A stretch of 17,951 nucleotides of DNA from Chloroflexota bacterium. Lineage in GTDB: Bacteria; Chloroflexota; UBA6077. The notes under the pieces are model-generated. The model searched no databases. It worked only from the letters and a program-made list of their open reading frames with translations, and had not been told where the DNA came from. Positions 1 through 7,334 of the stretch are shown here, piece by piece (the stretch's first letter is position 1; the number at the start of each line of letters is the position of its first letter). The DNA is taken from NCBI GenBank assembly GCA_021845945.1, contig JAJZRD010000054.1, positions 1-17,951 of the forward strand, read 5' to 3'. Both the position numbers and the translations under genes were made by a program.

Positions 1-4
1 CATG

Positions 5-60
5 CTGAGCGCAGCGAAGCATCTCCCCGTGGCGAGAGGAGATCCTTCGCTATCGCTCAG
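5..60. repeat. Imperfect hairpin repeat of the CTGAGCG family
   Basis: The arms 5-26 and 38-60 are near-perfect reverse complements: the left arm begins CTGAGCG and ends ATCTCC, the right arm begins GGAGATCC and ends CGCTCAG. An 11-base loop separates them. The only differences are one or two bases and a one-base length change. It lies in the gap beyond the 3' end of the decayed metallophosphoesterase gene. No reading frame is associated with it. Short hairpins with this core are, to my knowledge, common intergenic repeats in GC-rich bacteria. Whether it is a terminator or a mobile repeat cannot be told, because there is no T-run after either arm. Confidence 0.75.
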
Positions 61-155
61 GATGACACCTGTCAGAACCATCGTGGCGGAGTACTAGTGC
101 GCCGCGAGTTGGGGAAGGGCTGCAAGGCGCCCTCCCCAGCCGCGGTCGTGCAGCG

Positions 156-620
156 TTAGACCGTCTCAGCCCTCTTTACGGCCGGAACGAACCGAAAGAT
201 CGTGAGCTCCGGCCGGTTGCGGAACCGGAGGGGGATGCCCGAGACCCCCAGGCCCGGCGTAACGTAGAGAGGATTGCCGTTCACCCGGTACAATCCCGAG
301 ACGTACTTGGTTCGAGCGTGGAGGTTGCTCGCCACTGAGGCCAGCAGGGGCAATCTGATCTGCCCGCCGTGGGAGTGGCCCCGGCCAGCGAAAGCTGGAA
401 CTCGCCGGGCCGCAGCCAGGCCCTCCCCACCCACGTGGAGATCCGACAGCTGGGCCACTCTCAACCCCACCAGCCTGTCCGAGTGGCCGTCCGCAGGCAG
501 GTCGACCCGGACCACCTTCAGTCGGGTTGGCTCCCACAGGGCATCTATCAGAGCGAGGCCGCCGGCCAGCGCCAGCGGCTTCCAGGTAGCGGATAGGATC
601 CCTCGCAGCTCTCTGAGCAT
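156..620 (-). pseudogene. Decayed calcineurin-like metallophosphoesterase (internal deletion plus frameshift)
   Basis: The reading frame keeps both ends of a membrane-associated metallophosphoesterase (YaeI-like family). It has an N-terminal hydrophobic segment (WKPLALAGGLALIDALW), the first metal motif LSDLH, and the C-terminal motif GHSHGGQ followed by a typical GLYRVNGNPLYVTPGLG ending. Only about 20 residues separate LSDLH from GHSHGGQ, whereas the family normally has well over 100 there, carrying the GD and GNHE metal and catalytic motifs. Those motifs are absent. Just before GHSHGGQ the family-like sequence EFQLSLAG is readable in a different frame, which suggests a further small indel near 377-383. 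The start at 620 is an ATG preceded by a weak AGGG. An upstream GTG/ATG near 719 is open in frame but unlikely. The product could not bind its metals and is very probably non-functional. Confidence 0.8.
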
Positions 621-690
621 CGATCCCTGACCCGTACACCCCGTTTCTTCAGCTACTTGCAGCAAGCCCAGGTGGTTTGTGCCACCATAT

Positions 691-719
691 TTGACGGTGA
701 GCGCCGCACATCCTACCAT
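691..719 (+). promoter_or_regulatory. Probable sigma-70 promoter of the acylphosphatase gene
   Basis: A TTGACG hexamer at 691-696 and a TACCAT hexamer at 714-719 are separated by exactly 17 bases. They match the consensus at 5 of 6 and 4 of 6 positions. The acylphosphatase start is 30 bases downstream of the -10 box. This is inferred from sequence only. Confidence 0.45.
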
Positions 720-748
720 GGTTGCTCCATCTGCGGATGAGGTGAACC

Positions 749-1039
749 ATGCCGAGAGTGCGGGCCCACGTCTTCATATCCGGCTACGTGCAGGGAGTCA
801 ACTTCCGAGCGTCCACCCGCCGGGAGGCCGAGACCCGAGGGGTCGCGGGTTGGGTCTCCAACGTGCCCGATGGCCGGGTGGAAGCCCTCTTCGAGGGCGA
901 GGCATCGGACGTGCAAAGGATGGTCGACTGGTGCCGCCACGGACCGGCCAGAGCCCAGGTGGACCGGGTCGAGGTGAATTGGGAACCCTACACCGGGGAG
1001 TTCGACAGCTTCGACGTGTTGCTGGGATCCTATTGGTGA
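749..1039 (+). CDS. acyP: Acylphosphatase
   Basis: This 96-residue protein fits the small acylphosphatase family (about 90-100 residues), which hydrolyses carboxyl-phosphate bonds of acyl phosphates in the cytoplasm. The signature GYVQGVNFR ends at Arg20, the phosphate-binding arginine. The second signature, GWVSNVPDGRVEA, contributes the catalytic Asn38. The C-terminal strand contains FDSFDVL, normal for the alpha/beta sandwich. The ATG start at 749 has a GAGGTG Shine-Dalgarno at 739-744 and a plausible promoter at 691-719. It is a monocistronic gene, divergent from the decayed metallophosphoesterase. The G-to-N change inside the first motif (usually GxVQGVGFR) is tolerated in other members. 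The assignment is secure; the physiological substrate is not known for most bacteria. Confidence 0.93.
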   Translation: MPRVRAHVFISGYVQGVNFRASTRREAETRGVAGWVSNVPDGRVEALFEGEASDVQRMVDWCRHGPARAQVDRVEVNWEPYTGEFDSFDVLLGSYW

Positions 1040-1063
1040 CCGGTTTCCCCGACGCTGCTGCAG

Positions 1064-1092
1064 TGGTAAAATGAGCTAATCGGCCATAGGAG
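1064..1092 (+). promoter_or_regulatory. Extended -10 promoter and ribosome-binding site upstream of the ATT-start reading frame
   Basis: TGGTAAAAT at 1064-1072 is an extended -10 element (TGnTAAAAT). A clear AGGAG Shine-Dalgarno lies at 1088-1092. The spacing is right for transcription to begin near 1079 and for translation to begin about 7 bases after AGGAG, exactly at 1100. No good -35 box is visible (TTTCCC at 1044-1049), as is usual for extended -10 promoters. Confidence 0.5.
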
Positions 1093-1099
1093 ACTAATC

Positions 1100-1498
1100 A
1101 TTTCCGGGCAACAAGAAACCCAGGCTACACCCGTACAGGACCGGGGGCACTACCGCCGCCATCGCGGGGCTTGCTCTTTCTACCGCGAGAACTGGTCGGC
1201 GGAGCAGGATCTGAACGCCCCTGGCGATCAGCTGCTGTATCAAATCATCTGCCTCTGGGACACCCCTCCCGTGACCGGCGAAGAGCAGCAGCGCTGCCTG
1301 CACGCGACCAACGGATGCTGGCGGGCGAATCACCCTGCCAATCGCCAGAATGGGCACAACGGCCACAGGGCGGCGTGCTCCGATACCCGCGAGCAGGACG
1401 AGATGGCTGACTCCGGCGACCTCGCCGGCGAAAGCCGATGCGGCCGGAACGGCCGGTCGAAGACCGGAAAAGAAGGGGAGATGGCCAAGGAAGCCTAG
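1100..1498 (+). CDS. Cys-rich small protein, apparent ATT start; function unknown
   Basis: A frame open from 1070 to the TAG at 1496-1498 encodes about 132 residues if it begins at ATT 1100-1102. That position sits 7 bases after AGGAG and about 28 bases after an extended -10 box. There is no ATG, GTG or TTG in frame before GTG 1271. The first half looks like a real, compact domain: DRGHYRRHRGACSFYRENWS, then DLNAPGDQLLYQIICLWDTPP, then EEQQRC and NGCW. It has four cysteines before residue 80 that could bind metal or form disulfides. The last 50 residues are polar and low in complexity. The motif style gives me the impression of a conserved hypothetical family, but I cannot name it. Either the gene uses a rare ATT start, or its ATG was mutated and the gene is dying. 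The nearest fallback start, GTG 1271, would discard the conserved half. Confidence 0.5.
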   Translation: MSGQQETQATPVQDRGHYRRHRGACSFYRENWSAEQDLNAPGDQLLYQIICLWDTPPVTGEEQQRCLHATNGCWRANHPANRQNGHNGHRAACSDTREQDEMADSGDLAGESRCGRNGRSKTGKEGEMAKEA

Positions 1499-1503
1499 CG
1501 GCG

Positions 1504-2538
1504 CTAGTGCAAGAAGTCCTGCTCGGGGTCCACTCTGGGGAACTGGGAACTGGTTACCAGCTCGCGCATCTCCTCGATGGTCGTGGTGGCGTTGCCCATC
1601 TTGCGGACCACCAGCCCCGCAGCATAGTTGGCCAGGTGGGCGGCTATCACCGGCCGCGCCCCTGCTGCCAGGGCCAGGGTCGCCACCGCCACGGCGGTGT
1701 CGCCGGCGCCGGTCACGTCGAACACCTCGCTGCGGTTCGCCACCTCGATGTGGGTATGGCGCCCGCCCGCGTCCATCACCGACATGCCGTCGGCCCCCCG
1801 GGTGATCAGCACCACCCCGGCCCCCAGTTCGTCCAGCAGCCGGCGGCAGGCGCCGGCGAAGGCGTCCTCGCAATCCAGGCTCTCCCCCAGGGTCGATTCC
1901 ACCTCGCCCTGATTTGCCTTGACCAGCCCGAAGCCCGTGAAGCGATGAAGGTCCCCCTGTGAGTCCACGGTCAGCAGCTTCTGATGCCGCGAGGCCAGGC
2001 GATGGCAGGCATCGATCACCTCTGGCGTGATGACGCCGCTCTTGTAGTCGGAGAGCAGCACGGCATCAACCGCGGGGATGGCTTTCTCCAGGTACTCCAC
2101 CAGCTCCTGCACCGTCTCGGAGCGGGCGGGACTCCTGGAGAAACGGTCCATCCTGACGATCTGCTGCCGGACGATGTGGTTGCCGTGGGCGAGGATGCGG
2201 GTCTTCGTGATGGTAGGCCTGGAGGCATCCACCACCATGCCCTCGGTCTGGACCCCCGCGGCCTCCAGCAGCCCTCGCAGCTCGACGCCTGCCTCGTCCT
2301 CCCCGACGATGCCGGCCATCAGCGCCCGGCCGCCCAGCGATGCCACGTTTCGAGCGGGGTTGGTCCCTCCGCCCGGCAGCGCGAACCGCTTCTCGTACTC
2401 CAGGATCAGCACCGGAGCCTCCCGGGATATCCTGGTGGGCCGGCCCACCAGGTACTCGTCCAGGAAGAGATCCCCCACCACCAGGACGCGCTTGCCCTCG
2501 AAGCCGGGCAGGACTTCCAGCAGCCGATTCCTGTTCAA
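1504..2538 (-). CDS. PfkB-family heptose-7-phosphate kinase (HldE kinase domain only)
   Basis: This 344-residue cytoplasmic kinase matches the N-terminal half of HldE/RfaE, which phosphorylates D-glycero-D-manno-heptose 7-phosphate at C1 on the way to ADP-heptose. The N-terminal substrate region is VVGDLFLDEYLVGRPTRIS (20-38). The glycine-rich PGGGTNPARN follows at 55-64, and VLLSDYKSGVI lies near 160-170. The PfkB signature DVTGAGDT (274-281) carries the catalytic Asp280. The adenylyltransferase domain of bifunctional HldE is absent, so a separate enzyme would be needed. The start is TTG at 2538 with GGAGGAG just upstream. The three GT9 genes upstream in the same direction support a heptose pathway. 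A related sugar kinase is possible, since PfkB substrate assignment from sequence is approximate. Confidence 0.82.
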   Translation of the reverse strand: MNRNRLLEVLPGFEGKRVLVVGDLFLDEYLVGRPTRISREAPVLILEYEKRFALPGGGTNPARNVASLGGRALMAGIVGEDEAGVELRGLLEAAGVQTEGMVVDASRPTITKTRILAHGNHIVRQQIVRMDRFSRSPARSETVQELVEYLEKAIPAVDAVLLSDYKSGVITPEVIDACHRLASRHQKLLTVDSQGDLHRFTGFGLVKANQGEVESTLGESLDCEDAFAGACRRLLDELGAGVVLITRGADGMSVMDAGGRHTHIEVANRSEVFDVTGAGDTAVAVATLALAAGARPVIAAHLANYAAGLVVRKMGNATTTIEEMRELVTSSQFPRVDPEQDFLH

Positions 2539-2559
2539 CTCTCCTCCAACGGCACCCCG

Positions 2560-3123
2560 CTACCGCACTCTACCTGTGGCGACCACCACCGCCAGCACGA
2601 GGAAGAGCAGTCCCATCAGGTTCCCAAAGAGGCCCGCCACCCCGAAGCTCACGGCCGCCTCGAGCCGCGGCGCGAGGGGCAGCGACGCGGGCAGCCGTGT
2701 CATCACCATGGCGACCTGCCCGGCCAATGCCGCCAGCACCGTGAGCCCTCCGGCCAGCACCGCCAGCCCCCTGGAGATCCGGCCATCGGCCCCCCGGCTC
2801 ACCGCCTCCCCGACGACGTATCCCAACAGCACCAGCAGTAGCCAGGAGAGCCCGAAGGATGATCCCACCTGGGCCCACAGAAAGCCTCCCACCAGGGCAG
2901 CCACCACGCCGTAGGCCGCCGCCTTCGCGAAGCGCCGAGGCCCCACCTGGAAGAGGGGCGGCCTCTTCAGGGCGGCACACTCCCGGCACCGCCCGCCCAC
3001 CGGTGTCTGGATCACACACCGGACGCAGATCGGCTTTCCGCACCGGCTGCAGCTGAGGTGGGTCTCCGTGTTGGGGTGGTTGGCACACCGGAAAGGGGCC
3101 GCCTTACCGGTTTCTGCAGTCAA
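2560..3123 (-). CDS. Zinc-finger (B-box-like) multi-pass membrane protein, function unknown
   Basis: Of the 187 residues, the first 50 or so form a cysteine-histidine cluster: C13, H16, C25-x2-C28, C33-x2-C36 and C46-x2-C49, in the order typical of B-box-like zinc-binding heads (RCANHPNTET, SCSRCGKPICVRC, GGRCREC). About four hydrophobic helices follow (approximately residues 69-88, 91-108, 118-140 and 157-183). I chose TTG 3123 because GGGGGA lies about 6 bases upstream; an in-frame start at 3177 would add 18 unlikely residues. It lies between the GT9 genes and the sugar kinase on the same strand, with only 21 bases to the kinase, so it is probably co-transcribed. Similar zinc-head membrane proteins are widespread, but their role is not established. 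Confidence 0.75.
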   Translation of the reverse strand: MTAETGKAAPFRCANHPNTETHLSCSRCGKPICVRCVIQTPVGGRCRECAALKRPPLFQVGPRRFAKAAAYGVVAALVGGFLWAQVGSSFGLSWLLLVLLGYVVGEAVSRGADGRISRGLAVLAGGLTVLAALAGQVAMVMTRLPASLPLAPRLEAAVSFGVAGLFGNLMGLLFLVLAVVVATGRVR

Positions 3124-3207
3124 GTTGATTCCCCCGTAAGAACCGCAACCCTGCCGACGAGAGCAGGGTTCGCGCAAGAGATGTCGGTTAAGTCTACCAC
3201 TTTCGCA

Positions 3208-4314
3208 CTATCCGGACCCACCGCCCGCTCCCCGCAGCAGCTCCCTGGCCGCCGCCAGCACCATGGCGGGCGTGATCTGCTTCAGACACTGCGGGTCGCC
3301 GCAGCCGTACCGCAACCCCATCGACTGCCCTCGATAGAGGCAGGGGCTGCAGGGCAGATCCACCCGCACCACCCGACTACGCTCCGAGGAGGGGTCGTAG
3401 GGACCCCAGGCCCGATGGTTGGACAGGCCGAAAAGGGCCACCACCGGCACGCCGGCGGCGAAGGCTATCTGCATCACGCCGCTGTCGTTGCCCACGAACA
3501 ACCGACAGCGGGACAGCACGGCGGCCAGGTGCAGAGGGGAGGGAGTGCCTTCCAGCAGCGTCGCCGGCACCCCCGCTCCTGCGACCACCCTCTTCGCCAG
3601 CTCCTCTTCCCCCGGTCCGGCAACTATCAGAGGGAGCAGGCCATCGGCGGACAGATCCCGAGCCACCGCGGCAAACCCCAGGGGGTCCCACCGGCGGGTG
3701 GGACTGTAGCTGCCCGATCCCGGGTGGATCGCCACCACCCTGTCGCCCTGCCCCAGCCCCAGGCGGGCCCAGCCCTCGTCGGCGAAGGCTTCCTCCTCAG
3801 CCCCCCAGGAGAGCCGGACCCGGGGCTTGGGGTCCGTTGCCCCCAGCAGCCCCACCACCTCCATCCAGTACTCCACCTCGTGGAGGGCACCGAAGCCCCG
3901 GTCCGGCCTCGCCAGCTTCAGGAACCGCCCTCGCCCGTCGTCCAGGCCGACCCGCAACGGCGCGCCCGAGACCAGCGTCAGCATGGCGTACTTGGCCACC
4001 CCGGGCCAGGTGAGCAGGTGGTGGAGGAGCAGCACCGCGTCGAAGGAGTGGCTGCGAAGCTGCCCGGCCAATCGAGCCAGCGCCAGCAGGCCTCGGGGTC
4101 GCAGGAAGCCACGGGGGTCGTCGAACAGGTACTTGTCCAGCACTATCACCCTATCCACCAGACCCGACCGCCGGATCAACGACTCGGTCTGAGGCGTCAC
4201 CAAGGCGCTGATCTCCGCCTGGCTGTGGCGTCGCCGCAAGGCCTCCAGGGCCGGGTAGGCCGTCAGGAGGTCGCCGATGCCCGCCAGCTTCACCACCAGA
4301 ATCCTATCCATCAC
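3208..4314 (-). CDS. GT9 glycosyltransferase (heptosyltransferase-like), first copy
   Basis: This 368-residue GT-B enzyme belongs to family GT9, whose best-known members transfer heptose from ADP-heptose onto lipopolysaccharide core. It opens with ILVVKLAGIGDLLTAYPALEALRRR, the standard N-terminal strand and GD loop. The C-terminal donor-binding half has VVAIHPGSGSYSPTRRWD and LFVGNDSGVMQIAFAAGVPVVALFG. Near the end it carries CSPCLYRGQSMGLRYGCGDPQC, the cysteine cluster common in this family. Its GTG start at 4314 (or ATG at 4311) overlaps the stop codon of the preceding GT9 gene, implying translational coupling. The acceptor and exact donor are not determined by sequence. Confidence 0.85.
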   Translation of the reverse strand: MMDRILVVKLAGIGDLLTAYPALEALRRRHSQAEISALVTPQTESLIRRSGLVDRVIVLDKYLFDDPRGFLRPRGLLALARLAGQLRSHSFDAVLLLHHLLTWPGVAKYAMLTLVSGAPLRVGLDDGRGRFLKLARPDRGFGALHEVEYWMEVVGLLGATDPKPRVRLSWGAEEEAFADEGWARLGLGQGDRVVAIHPGSGSYSPTRRWDPLGFAAVARDLSADGLLPLIVAGPGEEELAKRVVAGAGVPATLLEGTPSPLHLAAVLSRCRLFVGNDSGVMQIAFAAGVPVVALFGLSNHRAWGPYDPSSERSRVVRVDLPCSPCLYRGQSMGLRYGCGDPQCLKQITPAMVLAAARELLRGAGGGSG

Positions 4315-5498
4315 TCACAACTCACGACCGTCTCTCGGATAGCCTCGAAGACCTGGTCCACGGAAACCCCGGCCATGCACAGGTGGTCGGGCCGGCGGCA
4401 CGCCGAGGGGTTCATCGGATCGTAGCAGGGGCTGCACTCTACCTGCGCCCTCAGCACCCGACCATTCGGTCCCAGGGGCCCCGTGATGGCGGGATCGGTG
4501 GGCCCATAGACGGAGACCGAGGGCACGCCCAGGGCCGAAGCCACGTGGAGCGGGCCGCTGTCGCACCCGAGGAACAGGTCGCACCTGGCCAGCAGCGCCA
4601 CCAGCTCCGGCACCGAGGTCCTGCCCACCAGCACCACCGGCGGCGTGGCCATCCGGCTGCGCAGCTGCTCGACCAGGGGCAACTCCGAGGCGGAGCCCAC
4701 CAGCGCCACCCGCGTTCCCAGTTCCCGCTGCACCCGGTCCGCCACCGCCGCCCACCGATCGGGGAACCACCGCTTGGCCGCCATGTTCAGCGCTCCGGGG
4801 TGGAGGGCTACCAGTCTCTCCCCGGACGAAATGCCGGCGCCGGAGAGCAACGTCTCGACGCATTCAGCCGCGGCTGGGTCCACCCTCAGCCTCGGCGGCT
4901 TGCCGGACGTCTGCGCCCCGAGTGCCCGCACCAGCTCCAGGCAGTACTCCGCCTCGTGGCGTCGCTGCAGGTAGCGCCGGCCCGGCACCGGCAGGTCGAA
5001 GGTGGCGGGGAAGCCCTCCTCCCGGTAGCCGGCCAGGTAGTCCGCCCCGCTCAGGAGAGCGGCCGCCGCGCCGACCCGGCCGTAGAAGCTAACGCACAGG
5101 TCGTAGCGCTCCCGCCGAAGCTCCGCCAGCGCCCCCATCGCCTGTCGCGGGGCGCGCCCGACGCCCCACTCCCCCGCCCTTCGCCAGCGGTTGACGTCCA
5201 CCGGGATCACCCGGTCCACTGCGGGATGCCCCCGCAACAGGTCGGCCGTGTAGGGCAAGACCAACACCGATAGCCGGGCCTGCGGCGCCGCCTCCCGCAG
5301 CGCCTCGAGGGCCGGCAGGGTGAAGATCAGATCGCCCATCAGGTCCAGCCGAATCGCCAAGACCGAGCGGACATCGCCGAGGGCAGGGATCTTCCGGCGC
5401 CCCAGCCCCCGGCGTCCCAACCCGTAGGCGCCGAACAACAGCCACGCCAGATCCCATGCCCCGGCCTTGGCTATGCGTTTCAGCTGGCTTCCAGGCAA
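4311..5498 (-). CDS. GT9 glycosyltransferase (heptosyltransferase-like), second copy
   Basis: A 395-residue GT9 enzyme with a short basic/hydrophobic N-terminal extension (LKRIAKAG, DLAWLLFGAYGLG). This is followed by VLAIRLDLMGDLIFTLPALEALR, the GT9 entry motif. The second Rossmann fold holds LVALHPGALNMAAKRWFPDRW, then LFLGCDSGPLHVASALGVPSVSVYGPTDP. The terminal CSPCYDPMNPSACRRPDHLCM is the usual Cys cluster. The start is TTG 5498 with a G-rich Shine-Dalgarno (GGGGGG) just upstream. It precedes and overlaps the first GT9 gene. A repeat element of about 70 bases lies in the 130-base gap to the third copy, so transcription must cross that repeat if this is one operon. The two neighbouring GT9 enzymes probably extend the same glycan. 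Confidence 0.87.
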   Translation of the reverse strand: MPGSQLKRIAKAGAWDLAWLLFGAYGLGRRGLGRRKIPALGDVRSVLAIRLDLMGDLIFTLPALEALREAAPQARLSVLVLPYTADLLRGHPAVDRVIPVDVNRWRRAGEWGVGRAPRQAMGALAELRRERYDLCVSFYGRVGAAAALLSGADYLAGYREEGFPATFDLPVPGRRYLQRRHEAEYCLELVRALGAQTSGKPPRLRVDPAAAECVETLLSGAGISSGERLVALHPGALNMAAKRWFPDRWAAVADRVQRELGTRVALVGSASELPLVEQLRSRMATPPVVLVGRTSVPELVALLARCDLFLGCDSGPLHVASALGVPSVSVYGPTDPAITGPLGPNGRVLRAQVECSPCYDPMNPSACRRPDHLCMAGVSVDQVFEAIRETVVSCE

Positions 5499-5540
5499 GA
5501 ATGTGCCCCCCTAATCACCGCGTGTCGCCGCCTCCGATTC

Positions 5541-5609
5541 GTAGGGGCGAACCTCGTGTTCGCCCACCCGGTCGACCGATAGAAGGGCGATCACAAGAAT
5601 CGCCCCTAC
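5541..5609. repeat. Two-hairpin palindromic repeat of the GTAGGGGCG family
   Basis: The outer ends GTAGGGGCGA (5541-5550) and TCGCCCCTAC (5600-5609) are exact reverse complements. Inside, GGGCGAAC...GTTCGCCC (5545-5565) and GGGCGAT...ATCGCCC (5585-5605) form two separate hairpins. It lies between two GT9 genes. The same layout occurs at 8427-8480 and related forms at 12269-12405 and 14444-14473. Confidence 0.8.
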
Positions 5610-5628
5610 CCGACTACACCTATCCCAT

Positions 5629-6702
5629 CTAGGGATGCCGGCCGCCTTGCAGCAGCCGCAGGCACTCCGCGGCCACCTTCTCCTGGGGGATCGCCCCCAT
5701 GCAAGGGGCGTATCCGCCGGCCGGGGGCTGCAAGTCCAACCGGCCGCAGGGAGGGCCAGGCCACCCTGCCGCGACAACCCGATGGCGGGAGGCATCCCCC
5801 CATGGACCGAAGACGGCCGGGTCGGTGGGGCCGAAGAGGTGCACCGAGGGGACGTCCAACGCCACCGCCAGGTGGAGAGGCCCGTTGTCCGTCCCCACCA
5901 CCAGGGCGGACCGCCGGAATAGTGCCGCCAGCGACCCCAGGTCGCTTCTCCCCGCCAGGGAGCGCCCATCGGGTATCGCCCCCGCTATCCTCTCGGCCAT
6001 ACCCGTCTCGGCGGCGGATCCCGTGACCACGATCCTCGCCCCACGGGCGGCCAGGGTCCAGCCGAGCTCGATCCAGCGGTCGTTGGACCACAGCTTCATG
6101 GGCGACCCGCTGCCGGGGTGGAAAACCACCAGAGGCCGCCGCCGATCCGGACCCGACTCGGCGAGCAACCCGTCCGCCGCCAGCTCGTCCTCGCCGCGCA
6201 GCCCAAACCGCATGGCGGGCTGCCGGCCTGCCGACTCCGCCGAAACGCCCCACACCCCCAGCAACCGCTTCGCCGTCTCCAGGGACTGCTCCACCCAGTG
6301 GCCGCGGCCCGGGGGATCGATGGGATGGGTTAGAAACGGCCGGACCTCCGGAACGGCGTGGCCGGCCCTGATCGGAATGCCCGCCAGGGCGGCCAGCCAG
6401 GCCCCCCACCAGTGGTCGAAGCGCAGCAGCAGGGCCGCGTCGTACCGCCCCCGCCTCAGCTCCGCGGCCGTCCGCCACAGCAACCGATAGGGAGCCAGGG
6501 GCGAGCCCTTCGGCTCCCGGGTGAAGCCGGGGAAGGGGCACAGGAGCAGCTCGTCCAGCAGGGGGTCGCGCCGAGCCACCTCGGCGGACCACGGCCCCAC
6601 CATCATCGCCAGGTGGGCGTGGGGCAGCGCCTTACGCAGCAACTCCACCGTCGGCGAGGTCAACAGCAGGTCGCCCAGGTGGTCGGGCCGGATCAGCAGC
6701 AC
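5629..6702 (-). CDS. GT9 glycosyltransferase (heptosyltransferase-like), third copy
   Basis: A 357-residue GT9 protein if it starts at GTG 6702. The first residues are MLLIRPDHLGDLLLTSPTVELLRK, the GT9 entry motif itself. The C-terminal half has LVVFHPGSGSPMKLWSNDRW and LVVGTDNGPLHLAVALDVPSVHLFGPTDP, followed by a Cys pair in PPCGR and APCM. Translation in the same frame continues about 30 codons upstream (an ALRRALLRAGGAVLGARR-like tail resembling GT9 N-termini), but no ATG, GTG or TTG is found there before the frame enters fabZ. No clear Shine-Dalgarno precedes GTG 6702. The true start is therefore doubtful. Function and substrate are as for its two neighbours. Confidence 0.82.
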   Translation of the reverse strand: MLLIRPDHLGDLLLTSPTVELLRKALPHAHLAMMVGPWSAEVARRDPLLDELLLCPFPGFTREPKGSPLAPYRLLWRTAAELRRGRYDAALLLRFDHWWGAWLAALAGIPIRAGHAVPEVRPFLTHPIDPPGRGHWVEQSLETAKRLLGVWGVSAESAGRQPAMRFGLRGEDELAADGLLAESGPDRRRPLVVFHPGSGSPMKLWSNDRWIELGWTLAARGARIVVTGSAAETGMAERIAGAIPDGRSLAGRSDLGSLAALFRRSALVVGTDNGPLHLAVALDVPSVHLFGPTDPAVFGPWGDASRHRVVAAGWPGPPCGRLDLQPPAGGYAPCMGAIPQEKVAAECLRLLQGGRHP

Positions 6703-6845
6703 CCTCGGCCGGTCGGGGCGAGACGGCTCGGCACGGCGGGCACCCAGAACCGCACCGCCGGCCCGGAGCAGGGCCCGGCGCAGCGCCTCTCGTCCCGTGG
6801 ACCTGGGCGCGCAGGCAGGGGCGCAGGGGCAGGGCGGGCGCGACT

Positions 6846-7334
6846 CTACGGCTGGCCTCCTTCTCCCTGGTGGACCCGATCGACGGGCTTGGGGCCGGGA
6901 GCGGTCGACGAGGGACCGATAGCGAACATCATCTCTCCCTCCGCGGCGACGTCTCCGTCCACCGTGGCGCGGACCGTCCCCTTCCCCACCGGGCCCCGCA
7001 TCCTGGTCAACTGGACCTCGAGCCGCAGGACGTCCCCCGGGGTCACCTGCTTCCGGAAGCGGAAGCCGTCGATGCCGGCGAAAAGGACGATCTTCCCATG
7101 GTTCTCTGGGATCTTCAGCAGCACTACCGCCCCCACCTGCGCCAGCGCCTCGACGATCAGCACCCCAGGCATCACCGGGAAGCCCGGGAAATGGCCCTGG
7201 AAGAAGGGCTCGTTGGCGGTCACCGCCTTGATCCCCACGGCCCTGACCCCCTCCTCCAGCTCCACGATCCGATCGACCAGCAGGAAGGGGTACCGATGGG
7301 GGATGATGGCCTGGATCTCCTGATTGCTCAGCAT
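6846..7334 (-). CDS. fabZ: 3-hydroxyacyl-ACP dehydratase FabZ
   Basis: This 162-residue hotdog-fold enzyme dehydrates 3-hydroxyacyl-ACP to enoyl-ACP in fatty-acid synthesis. The entry motif is [17 protein letters not shown]. The catalytic His48 lies in [16 protein letters not shown] and the catalytic Glu62 in IVEALAQ, at the spacing seen in Fab[13 protein letters not shown] is the usual C-terminal strand pair. The ATG at 7334 has a GGGAGGA Shine-Dalgarno directly upstream. The first seven bases overlap the end of the GT2 gene, showing translational coupling. A 20-residue proline/glycine-rich tail is unusual. In many bacteria fabZ sits beside lpx genes, so its place in a glycosyltransferase cluster fits an envelope-lipid role. 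No lpx genes are visible here. Confidence 0.95.
   Translation of the reverse strand: MLSNQEIQAIIPHRYPFLLVDRIVELEEGVRAVGIKAVTANEPFFQGHFPGFPVMPGVLIVEALAQVGAVVLLKIPENHGKIVLFAGIDGFRFRKQVTPGDVLRLEVQLTRMRGPVGKGTVRATVDGDVAAEGEMMFAIGPSSTAPGPKPVDRVHQGEGGQP

Noticed and set aside
1094..1873. Long minus-strand open frame overlapping the Cys-rich gene and the kinase
   Set aside because: It is Arg/Gly/Pro-rich, matches no family, and overlaps the well-supported kinase in another frame; it is a GC-rich shadow.
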